Shown here piece by piece: positions 32,316 to 42,230 of a DNA stretch of 64,000 nucleotides (position 1 is its first letter; each line of letters starts with the position of its first letter). Origin of the DNA: Onchidella celtica (Eukaryota > Mollusca > Gastropoda > Systellommatophora > Onchidiidae); assembly GCA_963931925.1 (NCBI GenBank), contig OZ007581.1, forward strand, positions 21,444,447-21,508,446. The letters run 5' to 3'. The notes under the pieces were generated by a model, which was not told where the DNA came from, made no database searches, and was given only the letters and a program-made list of their open reading frames with translations. A program made the translations under genes and the position numbers.

Positions 32316-33040
32316 ATGTTCAAACCGCCGCAGCCATTTGCATTTCAAGATCCGTCTGCATGGCCTGCTTGGGTGGAAAGATTCAATCGCTTCAGGCTTG
32401 CGTCAAAGTTGAGCAAAGAAGATGGCGAAATTCAGGTCAGTAGCTTACTGTACTCAATGGGAGCTGACGCTGATAAGATTTTAGCACAGTTTGAAATGAG
32501 TGATGCCGACAAGAAAGACTATGAAAAGGTCAAGAAAAAGTTCGATGAACATTTCATTCCGAAGAGAAACGTGATTCACATTGGAGCAACTTTCCACAGT
32601 AGGAACCAGAAAGAAGGAGAAACAGTTGAACGTACTGTTCAATGCTTTGTATGAATTAGCAGAGCATGCTGCTTTCACAGAAAAGAAGGACACTATTACA
32701 GATAGACTGGTCCTCGGGCTCAGAGACAAAGAGATTTCTGAAAAGCTTCAGTTAGAGATTGCGCTGACTTTAGGGACGGCAATCACCATGTCAAGGCAGC
32801 GTGAACAAGTGAAGAAAGAAATACAGGAACAAAGAGGTGCAACGTCAGTGGATTGAGTCCGCTTCCGACCCGGTAGTCGAGGAGGGAAGGGATCATCACA
32901 CGAAGGTCAAGGTGCACACGCGCATACTCCAGAGAAGTTTGCGTGCAAGAAATGCTGAGCTACCCATGAAAAGAGGAAGTGTCCAGCATACCAGAAGAAA
33001 TGCCACAAGTGCGGAAAGATGTCACATTTTGCAAAGATGT
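32316..33040 (+). pseudogene. gag: Gag of a Steamer-like (Mag-lineage) element, broken
   Basis: The gag starts at ATG 32316 with an aromatic/Pro-rich N-terminus (PFAFQDPSAWPAWVERFNRF), which is characteristic of Mag-lineage gags. The frame shifts near 32640 and continues at 32650-32856 (ALYELAEHAAF, DRLVLGLRDKEISEKL). A Cys-His knuckle follows: an intact CHKCGKMSHFAKMC at 33001-33042, and before it a second knuckle interrupted by a stop. Gag forms the particle and binds genomic RNA. Two or more frameshifts make it non-functional. Confidence 0.72.
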
Positions 33041-33042
33041 GC

Positions 33043-33545
33043 AAGTCGAAGACAAAGAAACAAGATGAAGTTACATCAGAGCCAGAGCCAGCAAAAGAAC
33101 CAGAGCCAGAAAATGAGCCTGAGAAAGAGCCTGAGCCTGAAACAGAGTATTTCATAGGAAGCGTCGAGTCCAATGAACCACCATGGAGGGTGAATTTGAG
33201 TCTAGAAGGAACAAGTGTCAACTGGAAGATTGATACAGGGGCCGACGTCAACCTGATCAGCAAATCTACATGGGCAAAGCTAGAAAAGCCGAAGCTGCTT
33301 CCAACGAATCGTGTCAACCTGGTGAGTCCAGGGGGCAGAGTGAAAACTCTAGGTCACTTCACAACAAAGTTTGACAAGAAGATTGATGCTACAGTGTACG
33401 TCATTGATGACGACTCTGACAGTCTTCTTAGCCGCAGTACAGCGACAGCGCTGAACCTTGTACAGAGAGTGAATTCAGTCACTTTCGCGTTAGTGAAGAA
33501 TAAAGCCCGTCAGAATAAAGATCAAAGAAGGTACACAGCCGTACA
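33043..33545 (+). pseudogene. Protease region of the Steamer-like element, truncated
   Basis: In the frame of the intact knuckle, a Glu/Pro-rich spacer is followed by the aspartic protease signature IDTGADVNLIS (Asp-Thr-Gly at about 33230). The protein continues to about 33545 and then changes abruptly to unrelated AT-rich DNA. RT, RNase H and integrase are all absent. The element is fused at this point to the truncated Polinton. Confidence 0.72.
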
Positions 33546-33564
33546 GTATCACTACAGCAAGAAG

Positions 33565-34957
33565 GGTGGCTTATTAATTTTGTTACTTGTTCTTCATCTG
33601 ATAATAGTTTTAACTCAATTCGATCTCTTATGTTTTCAAGAGTTTTTTCCATAAAATGCCTTATTCATTAATTTCCAAAGATTCTTTTCAAAGTCTGATT
33701 TTGACTTAGTTATTTGATTGGTATTAAAATCGATGTATTCTTTTAACCAAGGTCTTTCTTTAAAAGAAATAATTCTATGAACTTTAGAAATTTGTAATCC
33801 AAGGAATTTAAAACACTCTAATAATTTATAATGTATAATAGAGTTTTTTTTTATTTTTTAAATTTAGTATTAGTTTTTCATTTCCTACTTTTTTGTTTTC
33901 TAATTGTAAATAGCTTATATCGTCTTCATTTATTTTTAGTTTCTCTGGAGCTAAAGGAAATCTACTGGTGTTTACTTTTGCTTTAACTGTGTAATCAAGA
34001 TCAAATTCGATAATATATCCTCTTCCTTCAGGAACCTCCTTTAGGAATGATTCTTTTTCCCATTTAAAATCTCCAACCGGTAAAGATTCTGACATTCCTC
34101 CTCCATATAAATTATTTGCATCGAGGTACAGTAAATAATTTGATCTCTTTTTAGGGTCATAATCTGGTAAATATTTATTATTAGCTTTTACATATCGAGG
34201 TCCTAAAACTCCTGAATAACCGCCTCTTATTCCCTTCTCAAACATTAGTAGCATATCTAAATCTGTTAATAATTCTAGTTTAATTCCCGTATATTTTAAT
34301 CCACATTGCCAAGTTAATCCGGGAGCAGAGAAACAATAACACGGGTCAATTTCATGATTGGTTGGGAAAAATTCTCTAAACTTTTCAAATACATCGGCTA
34401 AAGGCAAGAACATCTGTTTTTAGATACAAATCATGATAATCTTGTAAAGTTTTACATTGAAAAGTATTCCAAACATTTACAGCATGTTGGTATTCGTCTT
34501 CTGAAATTCCTTCTTTTCTTAAAGTTGAGTACCAAGGATTTATCCTTGTGGCGTTGGATGGTATTTGTTTTTCTTTTAATCGATTAATTGAATCAACATA
34601 TTCATAAGGATAAACACTTTTTCTTTTGAGTAAATGGAATGTTTCCGGGAAATGTTCTTTCAAGATTTTGAAATCATCCATAGATTTTACGATACCGTCC
34701 AAAGAGTTTGATAAAAACCTATAACTATCCAGGAATCTTAATTTTCTGTAATAATTTCCATATTCAAATGAAATATTATATTCTTCAGATGCAAGCAATG
34801 AAAGTTTATTGTATTTATCTTCATATTTCATTATTTCTTCTATTATGAAATGAAAATCATAACCACTGGCATTGTGAAAAAATACTGGAATTACTTTAGA
34901 TTGTTTTCCTTCTTTGGTATTACAAGATTGACAAAGCAGCTCCTCCATACTTTCCAT
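33565..34957 (-). pseudogene. polB: Protein-primed DNA polymerase B, broken and 3'-truncated
   Basis: In minus-strand order: an exonuclease motif FFHNASGYDFHFI near 34860, a later exonuclease motif YLKTDVLAF at about 34410, then a frame change, then the polymerase A motif YLDANNLYGGGM at about 34100, and in a further frame LWKLMNKAFYGKTLE at about 33640 (motif B). The C motif with its catalytic Asp pair is lost because the gene ends at the junction with the Steamer-like fragment (about 33550-33565). At least two frameshifts are present. In Polintons this enzyme replicates the element from a protein primer. Confidence 0.83.
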
Positions 34958-34961
34958 TGTA

Positions 34962-35279
34962 ATGATTGTGCTCTCTTACTTTGGAGGCGGGGCCAACAAA
35001 ATCATCAACAAATATCCTTTTGAAATGCATTTGCCAGAACATAATTTTACAGGACCGGGAACCAATTTAAAAAAACGGTTGAATTCCGAAATTTTGTCTG
35101 ATGGAACAACAAAATTTACACCAAAATCTTGGAGTAAACCTATTAATAGAGTTGATGAAGCCGCAATGCATCACGGTATTTGTTATTTACAAAATCAAGA
35201 TACTAAATCCAGAAATGAAGTATGTGATAAAAACATGATACATTCTTTAAATTCCAACATTAAGAGAAAGAATAGATAG
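34962..35279 (+). CDS. Phospholipase-A2-like Polinton protein, active site altered
   Basis: A 105-residue open frame divergent from the polymerase, with almost no gap. FTGPGT at about residues 29-34 matches the calcium-loop YxGPG of parvovirus-type PLA2 domains, and AAMHHGICY matches the catalytic HD-x-x-Y helix but with Gly in place of the Asp. Such PLA2-like domains are known in Polinton and parvovirus capsid proteins and help escape from endosomes. The family usually has a larger protein. The missing Asp suggests loss of catalysis. The frame is open to its stop, but its neighbours are pseudogenes. Confidence 0.62.
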   Translation: MIVLSYFGGGANKIINKYPFEMHLPEHNFTGPGTNLKKRLNSEILSDGTTKFTPKSWSKPINRVDEAAMHHGICYLQNQDTKSRNEVCDKNMIHSLNSNIKRKNR

Positions 35280-35299
35280 AAATATTGTTGAACATATTA

Positions 35300-36144
35300 T
35301 TAAAATGAAAAAAACTTTTGGAATGGGCGGAAAAAAAAAAGCTTCGACTCCGTTGATAAGCAGAGCTTCGACTTCGTCGTTGATAAACAACGCTTTACGA
35401 GTGATTTAGCAGAAGAACTTCATAAACTGGTTATTAAAAAATTTAAGAAAAGAAGAGTGATAGTTAATGGAATTGATAAAATATGGGCTGCTGATTTAGT
35501 TGACATGTCTGCTTATTCTAAGCAAAACAAAGGATTTAAATACATTCTTGCTGTTATTGATGTTTTCTCAAAATATGGTTGGATGATTCCTTTATAAAGG
35601 CTCCGACTCCGTCGAAAAAAAGACATCCAGAAAAACTATGGGTTGATAAAGGAAGTGAATTCTATAATAAACATGTTAAGAGTCTTTTCAAAGAAATCTA
35701 TTCCACAGAGAATGAAGAAAAAAGTTCTGTAGTGGAAAGATGGAACCGAACAATGAAAGAAAAAATGTTTAAATATTTCACGGCGAATGGTGTTACGAAA
35801 TGTATAGATGATTTGGTAAATGATTATAATAACACCTATCATTCATCAATAAAAATGACTCCTATCGAAGGAAGTAAAAAACAAAAATTAAAAAACCGTG
35901 TATAGAAATTTATATGAAGAGACAAAGAAACAAAAAGCCTGAATTTAAATTAAGTGATAGAGTTAGAATTACAAAGAAGAAAAAATTTTTTGAAAAAGGT
36001 TATACACAAAAATGGACAAAAGAAATATTTACAACAGATAAAATTTTATATACATATCCAATTACTTACAAAATAAAAGATTTAGATGCTGAAGAAATTA
36101 TTGTGTCTTTTTATGAAAAGGAATTACAACGAACCAAGTTTTAA
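35300..36144 (+). pseudogene. Polinton integrase, frameshifted
   Basis: A retroviral-type integrase in pieces: KIWAADLVDM (first catalytic Asp) at about 35485, YILAVIDVFSKYGW, then a break at about 35596, then KLWVDKGSEFYNKHV (second Asp), SSVVERWNRTMKEKMF (Glu), and after a stop at about 35903 a basic C-terminal domain (35914-36144) with YTQKWTKEIF and TYKIKDL, resembling the chromo/SH3-like end of Polinton integrases. The upstream part (35340-35400) contains an unusual GC-rich repeated motif. The enzyme would insert element DNA into chromosomes, but here it has a stop between the first two catalytic Asps. Confidence 0.78.
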
Positions 36145-36201
36145 CGTAACGTAAAGTTGAACGTTACGTGAAGTTGAACACGTAAAATTTATTTCTTAAA
36201 A

Positions 36202-36680
36202 GTGGCGTATGAAAAAGTTCAATTAAATATTTCTGATAATCAGAAAGAAAAAATTCAAACAGCTATGAAAGAGAATCTTCCTGTTACTATTAGAATTACT
36301 GCAGAACCGGGAAATGATGTTTTAGCATTAACACAAAGACAAATAACTAAATTGAAAAAATCATTTAATCAAAATAAAGGAGCTGATATTACTTTAAGTA
36401 GAAGACAAATAAAATATAACATGAAAATTGAAGGAGGGTTTCTGGCTGCTCTTGTTATCTAAAGTTGTTCCATCAATAGCAAAAGCCATAGGAATAGGTG
36501 GGCTTACAGGTTTAGCAAGTAGTGGTGTTCAAAAATTATTGTCAAAGGAACTGTAAAAGGAAGTGGTAATGAGTTTCAAGGAGATGGACTATATTTAAAA
36601 CGAGAAGGACAAGTTTATAATGATGAAGTTTTTTTGAGCGATTTGGTTAAAGGTATTCCGTTTTTAAATATGATTTTGTA
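36202..36680 (+). pseudogene. Polinton small virion-type protein, frameshifted
   Basis: An 86-residue open frame (first ATG at 36202) has a Gln/Lys-rich N-terminus (LTQRQITKLKKSF, LSRRQIKYNM), then GGFL and a hydrophobic Ala/Leu/Ile stretch. After a frame change near 36455 the same kind of protein continues with Gly-rich sequence and GDGLYLKREGQ before a stop at about 36681. This layout matches a small protein often encoded beside the integrase in cnidarian and molluscan Polintons, compared in the literature with adenoviral minor capsid or core proteins. The function is not proven. Confidence 0.5.
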
Positions 36681-36739
36681 ACCAAAAGGTCAAGAATTGT
36701 TTTGGTGTAACCAAAAGTTCAAAAAATTTATTATAAAAA

Positions 36740-37380
36740 TGGAAGCTTCAGATTATAGAATGACAAAATTCTTGATATTCAAAATTCTTTTGAAAGAACT
36801 AAAGAAAACAAAAGAATAGCAGTTAAGAAATATTCAAAAGCTTTAAATTTAATTGACGGAACTGATGTAACTTTAAAAACTGTAGCCATTGGAATGGGAA
36901 CAACAGGAGTAATACTTTTATCTACAGTGGTTAACATTCCTGTGGCTATTATTATAGAAGGTCTTTCAATAAGTATAGGTTTATTAAGTATAGTTTTAAG
37001 ATACATAAATAAAAGATTACAACATAAAGCTGATAAACATCAGAAAATCTTATTTTTATTGGAATCAAAACTTAATACAATTCAAAACTTATATTTCTAA
37101 TGCTCTTGAAGATGGAAAAATTTCAGATGAAGAAAACAATTTAGAGAAATGAAAAAGGCAATAAAAAATAAAGAAGTAAGCGATCCTGAAATAAATATAG
37201 ATAATCCATTGAAAAAAAAAAAAAACTGGTTTGATTTAAAAAAAAATTGTTTGATTTTTATTCCATTAAAATGTCTTTTTAAAAAATTGAAGATCCTTCA
37301 AAACGTGAAGCTCTTGTTAATGAATTTTTAAAAACCAAAAGAAATATTCAATCAAGTAACTAGCAAAAGAGTAGGAGATA
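36740..37380 (+). pseudogene. Polinton membrane-type protein, frameshifted
   Basis: Pieces in several frames: an N-terminal part from about 36739, an open stretch 36894-37100 with two hydrophobic helices (GVILLSTVVNIPVAIIIEGL and a second) and a His/Lys-rich end, then NALEDGKISDEENN at about 37100-37145 and a Lys-rich tail. I recognise the general pattern from Polinton gene clusters but not a named family. Probably structural or membrane-associated, which is inference. Confidence 0.45.
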
Positions 37381-37510
37381 TTGAAATGAAAAGAGAATTT
37401 TCCAAAGTATTTGCTTCTATCACTCACGGAAAGTACATAAAAAGCAACAGAAGAAACTAAGAAATCTTTACAAGAAATTAAATTTAATACTCCTTGCTAT
37501 AGAACAACCC

Positions 37511-38122
37511 TTGAAAGCAATTGAATCTCAAGCATTGCAACAAATTGGTCCAACAGCAGCAACTTATTTAAAGAAATACTTAGGTACAACTAATGCAGAT
37601 AAAACTTTTGGAATTAATTCTTTAGGTGATAAATTTTATATTGGAAATAAAGAAATAAATTTTGATGATGATGATATTATTATTGGAGAAGATAAATATG
37701 AAGGAACACCTGGTTTGTGGGAATTAATAACTAGTAGAAATCCTCAAAATTTTTTAGATGAGGATAAAGCCAATTATGCACGTCTTTTATTTTCTACTAA
37801 TGCCATAAAACACAATAATGATCCTAATAATCCAAGACCTAAATCTAGTGGAGGACAGAAATACATGAATATCATAAAACCAATTTGGGAAAATGAACAA
37901 CTTTATGATGATCAAAGAAGTTTAGAAGTAGGTCCTACAGTAACTTATTCCGGAACAGGATTTCTTTCTTCAGATTCAAATGCTTTATTAAAGAGATTAT
38001 CATTATTAATGGCTAGTAAAGAAGCAGGAAATACAGGTGTTGTAAATGAAATTGTAAGTATTATAGATGAATTATATAGACAAAAATTATTAACACTAAT
38101 GAGTATAAAAAATTACAGCTAA
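37511..38122 (+). CDS. Polinton-associated protein of unknown function
   Basis: The longest intact frame of the element, 203 residues. It contains KTFGINSLGDKFYIGNKEI, an Asp-rich turn, KYEGTPGLWELITSRNP and later KPIWENEQLYDD. The TPGLWELI signature recurs in uncharacterised transposon-linked proteins of cnidarians and molluscs, and a DUF may exist for it. No enzyme motif is visible. The first ATG is not preceded by a clean frame: related coding sequence seems to extend upstream of 37511 in other frames, so the N-terminus may be truncated. Confidence 0.55.
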   Translation: MKAIESQALQQIGPTAATYLKKYLGTTNADKTFGINSLGDKFYIGNKEINFDDDDIIIGEDKYEGTPGLWELITSRNPQNFLDEDKANYARLLFSTNAIKHNNDPNNPRPKSSGGQKYMNIIKPIWENEQLYDDQRSLEVGPTVTYSGTGFLSSDSNALLKRLSLLMASKEAGNTGVVNEIVSIIDELYRQKLLTLMSIKNYS

Positions 38123-38159
38123 AAATTGCTATATAAAATCGACAAGTTATAATGTTGGT

Positions 38160-38455
38160 GATAAATAAAGATCGCAAAAGAAAGTATGTTTATGGAGGAT
38201 ATAGTATTTTGACAAATAAATATTTCGGATCAGGTTTTTTTGATTCGATAATTTCAGCTGTTACTAGCAAAGTTGCAAAAGAAGTTGTATCAAATGTGGC
38301 AAAAAAACTGCATCTGACATAGGACAAAAAGCTGTTATTAAATTTATAGTTGATAAAGTTTTTAAACCAAAAAAATAAATAAAGTTCCATCTGGTAAAAC
38401 GCCATTAACATCTGAATCAAAAAAAAATATAGGAACGGGAATTAAACGTATTTAA
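38160..38455 (+). pseudogene. Small Polinton C-terminal gene remnant
   Basis: Plus-strand frames around 38185-38455 give a Gly/Phe start (YFGSGFFDSI), an Ala/Val/Lys helix and a tail rich in Lys, Ser and Thr ending near 38454 (for example KKNIGTGIKRI). A one-base slip separates the two halves. It could be a small core or membrane-lytic protein, but I do not recognise it. Confidence 0.35.
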
Positions 38456-39384
38456 AACTTTTCATTCCAGCGAGTGCAGCATGTGTGAATCAATCAACAG
38501 AATTTTCTGCATTTGAGATTCTCATACTCTGGGAGTCTCAAACTCGGGGGTTTATGGTGAGAGAGTTTTAGGGGATTGGGATTATTGGGAATATTGGGAA
38601 TTATTGAAATCTTTGTTTTATTTTTTTGAAAAAGCTTGAATTTTCATGTGTTTATGTTTTAATAAAGGTTGAATTTTTTTATATTTTAAAGGTGGTCTCA
38701 TGGTGATTCTTTTTTTTTATTTTTTTGAAAAAGCTTAATTTTTGTGTGTTTATATAAGTGTTAATAGGGGGTGAATTTTTTAATAGTTTAAAGGCGGCCT
38801 CATGGCGTCCATTACTATACTACTCATAATATCATTGAGTGACAATACAAAGCCAACACAATACCATCACTGTGATAAAGTAATGGTTATTGATACTGTT
38901 ACAGAACCAATACCACCACACTGCAGTGAAATGATGGCCATCGTATAATAAATAATTCGTGCACGAACCATAGCACATAAACCGCTGTGCATGGTGGTCC
39001 CAAAAAATGCAAAAACAATGGATACAATGGCAAAAATATCAAATACATATCTAGCTTCATCATATTAGGTCAAATAAGTTTAAAAAATTTAATGCAATAT
39101 CAACACTGCCGAAGGATGGAACACTCATACATTACATCAGTGCAATATACAAAATCACTGCTTGCTCGCAGTTCCCATTTTTACATCAAGCTTCATTGAT
39201 AACAAATAATGTTGACATTATTGCAAAATCAAAATATGAATGATACATTGTGGCTCTCTGCCAGACATCAATACTCAGTCAGACACATCATTACACTAAT
39301 TATAATACAATACAGTCATCCTAGAAGGAAATCTAATAGGCAAATTTCTGGCTTACAATGCACTTCACTGACAGTGTAATACTT
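38456..39384. other. Non-coding segment with imperfect tandem duplication
   Basis: Between the Polinton and the minus-strand gypsy element. About 38611-38706 and 38709-38807 are two imperfect copies of a roughly 98-bp unit: shared words are TTTTTTTGAAAAAGCTT, then GTGTTTAT, then TTTAAAGG and CTCATGG. No LTR matching 42713-43310 is found here, although the gypsy element's 3' LTR would be expected at its end. Confidence 0.55.
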
Positions 39385-40451
39385 TCAAAATACTCTACTT
39401 AGGAAGTCGTCACCGACATTTTCCTTGCCTTTGACATAATTAATATTTAATCCTGAATCGATATGGCTGTAAAAATAAACTCCATCGTAATAGCTTTGGA
39501 TTGTCAAATCTAGCAGAATTGAGTTTTGCCAGTCATCGATTACCCAGTCAGGACCAAAATCTTCTTGATCTGGGAAACTTGTGTTGTTTTCTGGCTGTAT
39601 TTCATCTGGTGCTGGAATTATGTGATCCAGATGTACTGAAAATTCTCTGTGACCTTGCCTGACAATATAAGTCACAGGACCTTGACGCTGCAGTACGCTG
39701 GGAAATTTCTAACCAGAACAGTGTCACTAGCTTCAAAATTCCTAGATGTTTTAGTTCCTCGGTCGTGAAATTTCAAACTAACTTCTTGTCTTTTCTCCAC
39801 CTGCTGTGCAAGATTTGGCTTCAATAGGCTTAGCTTTGTTCTAGGATGTTCTGCGGGTGATCGGCCAGTCGTTGAATGCGGTATATTCCGATAAGCCATT
39901 AAAAATCTAGGCAGAATTTGTCCTTTTTTTAAAGCCATTTTTAGTTCTTGGACCATTCGTTCTGCTAATCCATTGCTGGCAGGGTGATATCTTGGAATGC
40001 GGGTATGCTTTACTCTGTTTTCTCTTAATAAGAAATGAGCAAATTCTTCAGAGGTGAACTGGGGTCCATTGTCCGAGACCACTTCTTCAGGAAGTCCAAA
40101 ACGAGCGAAAACTGTTCACATAGCGTCAATAGTTTTCTTAGAAGTTGTATGTTTCATTGCCTCCTGAGTGAGTTCGCTGCGAATGTGACTGTACGGTACA
40201 AAGTCTGGATTCCTATCTTGTGCAGGCCATCCAGACAGAACTCTGTCCAGAATCTGACTCAACAGAGGATCTTTGGATGTAGCCACACGTGTCAAAGGCA
40301 ATTCTTCCAGAACTCTGTTGTAGAACTGAGCCTCTGTTTTGCCGTTCTCTTCCTGGTGAACCACCTGTGGTAATCTTGAAAGTGCATCGGCATTGGCATG
40401 ATCATCGGTGCGTTTATACCCGATGTTGTACTGATATCCAGCAAGTTTCAA
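39385..40451 (-). pseudogene. RNase H end and integrase of the minus-strand gypsy element
   Basis: The first part carries the RNase H terminus (KRTDDHANADALSRLP), then a linker. Without a zinc finger it passes into the integrase core at TIDAM, and after a frameshift VVSDNGPQFTSEEFAHFL (second Asp) and HPASNGLAERMVQELK (Glu). The first catalytic Asp block is deleted. The C-terminal domain includes VRNFP and later VHLDHIIPAPDE. Past that point the same frame shows KGKENVGDDFLSRVF, which again resembles an RNase H terminus. That may be chance. Confidence 0.75.
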
Positions 40452-41075
40452 TGCCCATCTTTGGATTCGGGCTGCCGCAACTGGTGGTATTCCTTTCTTA
40501 TGTCCGAATATAGCTTCTTCAGGACTTGCCGCAAAATAAACTTATGCTTAGCTTCATCTGACGATGTGATTAAAATGTCCTCCAAATAACAGGTATACCT
40601 TGAAGAAATGTCCATTGCTGACTGGAAGATGGCGGGAGCACTAACAACTCCAAATGCCAATCTGTTCATCTGGTACAGACCTTTGTGTGTGTTGATCGTC
40701 AAACATGCCTTGGATTCTTCGGCTAGCTCCATCTGCTGGTATGCCGCTTCAGATCTATCTGGGAGAAATACTTCTTGCCACTCAGATTGGAGAACAGATC
40801 TTGAGGCGTAGGCAGTGGGTGCTGGTTTATGTGGAGTTGGGAGTTATTTTGTAATCTCCACACACTCTGACCTTCTTTTTCTTGTCATCACACACAACCA
40901 CAATAGGTGTAGCCTTGTTCACTTGTTTGAACTTTCGTGATTACCTTCTGTTTTTCCAGTCTGTCTAACTCTTCTTCTATTTTCTGTTTGATTGCATATG
41001 GTACGTGTCTGGGTCTGAAAAACTTAGGTGCAGCATCTGGTTTCAACTTTATTTCTGCTTTAATGTTTTTCATCC
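40448..41075 (-). pseudogene. Reverse transcriptase of the minus-strand gypsy element
   Basis: The RT start is LKPDAAPKFFRPRHVPYAI with EEELDRLEKQKVI (41073-40950). The palm follows in other frames with KKKVRVCGDYK, then MNRLAFGVVSAPAIFQ and YLEDILITS, where the usual YxDD reads YLED. After KHKFILRQVLKKL the sequence jumps to the RNase H terminus, so the thumb, connection and most of RNase H are deleted. The substitution in the active site and the frameshifts make it inactive. Confidence 0.78.
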
Positions 41076-41175
41076 GCCCCAGTGCTTCTTTGAAAACAGT
41101 TGACTGAAATTCTTGTAGTATCTCGTGAACTGACTCTTTGTCGTGAACTTTGAAAATTCTTGGCCTTAATGTCCT

Positions 41176-41472
41176 TCAACCAATTTCTTCCAACAATTGG
41201 GTATTTCTCCAGGAACATCTGCCACAATTAATTTCAGTGTTTTTCTTTGAGAGCCATATTCCACTTGGACTTGACTTTCTCCTATTACCTTGATGTACTG
41301 TCCTCCATATGATTTGAATCTGGTTCCTCAAGGACGCAGGTCTAGTTTGTTTCAATCTGTCAACAACAGTGTGCGGTATCAACGATCTGCTGGCCCCTGT
41401 GTCTATCAAGAAATCTATCTGGTTGCCATTTACACTGATTGGAACCTTAAAGCCAACTTCAGTTTTCTTCAC
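41176..41472 (-). pseudogene. Aspartic protease of the minus-strand gypsy element
   Basis: A 98-residue open frame with FLIDTGASRSLIPHTVVDRL, the retropepsin active-site loop (Asp-Thr-Gly-Ala) and hydrophobic strand. The second half drifts out of frame (a Gly/Ser-rich tail not typical of the fold), so the protein is partial. Confidence 0.7.
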
Positions 41473-41594
41473 TTCTGAGGCAGTAAACAGATACTCAACA
41501 CTTTCTTCTTCTTCTGCGTTGGTTTTCGATTGCGTTGATTTTTCCCTGCTTCTTGGCTACGTTTTTCATTGTGGTCTTGCCTTTCGTTGTGGTT

Positions 41595-42230
41595 CTACAC
41601 GCTTTTGCCACATGTTTTGCACTTATACGTTTTGAACTTACATGTGTCGGCTAAGTGTTGGCCTCCACACCGGTAGCATTTTCTGTGCCAATGGTTGGGA
41701 GTCGGTTTCTTTTCTTTTATTGCACTCACCGCAGCACTAGCGCCAGGTGTTCCATGGTGAATATCTTTAGTCTGTTGTTGGGCCATTTCTTTCTGAATTG
41801 CCAGATCCACTATTTCTTCAAATTTTGTTCCTTCTGCTTTTAGCCGTCTTCTTACAGCTGACTCACTCCTGACTCCACATACAAATTTGAAGAATTCACC
41901 AAATTTGCATTTCACGGCTAAGCGGCCCAGTTCTGGTCCAAACTGTGCCACTGTTTCTCCCTCCTTTTGTTTCCTGCAATGAAGTTTCTGCAATGATTAA
42001 GGGTTTGGGAGCTTTCAGGTTTTCGACAATAACCCTGTACTCCGTTTCGCAAGGTTTCTCTGGAGACAGTAGATTTTTCTGTAAAGTTCACTAATGAAAG
42101 TCGCAACCTTCACCGTATCTTCGGTCACTTGTCAGACCGTCATTGTGGCATCGAAACGTTCGACATAGCTTTCTATGTCGTCTTCGTTTGAGTTGAATGG
42201 CTCAAACAATACATGGCTATGGCTAGCCAT
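41595..42230 (-). pseudogene. gag: Gag of the minus-strand gypsy element
   Basis: The start at 42230 gives MASHSHVLFEPFNSNEDDI and a short N-terminus ending in a stop near 42134. The capsid continues in other frames. An open stretch at 41993-41595 contains FGPELGRLAVKCKFGEFF and a zinc knuckle CYRCGGQHLADTC with an unusual three-residue gap before His, followed by an incomplete second knuckle (CKTCGKSV, stop). Gag would assemble particles. Here it is split by at least one stop and a frameshift. Confidence 0.7.

Larger units (their letters stand above)
33565..38455. mobile_element. Truncated Polinton/Maverick (adintovirus-like) element
   Basis: A strongly AT-rich block with the gene set of Polintons: protein-primed family B DNA polymerase on the minus strand, and on the plus strand a phospholipase-A2-like protein, a retroviral-type integrase and several structural-type genes. 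Neither terminal inverted repeat is seen. The left end cuts the polymerase before its catalytic YxDTDS block. Major capsid, penton, ATPase and protease genes are not recognised. All genes carry frameshifts or stops, so the element is a relic. Confidence 0.85.
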
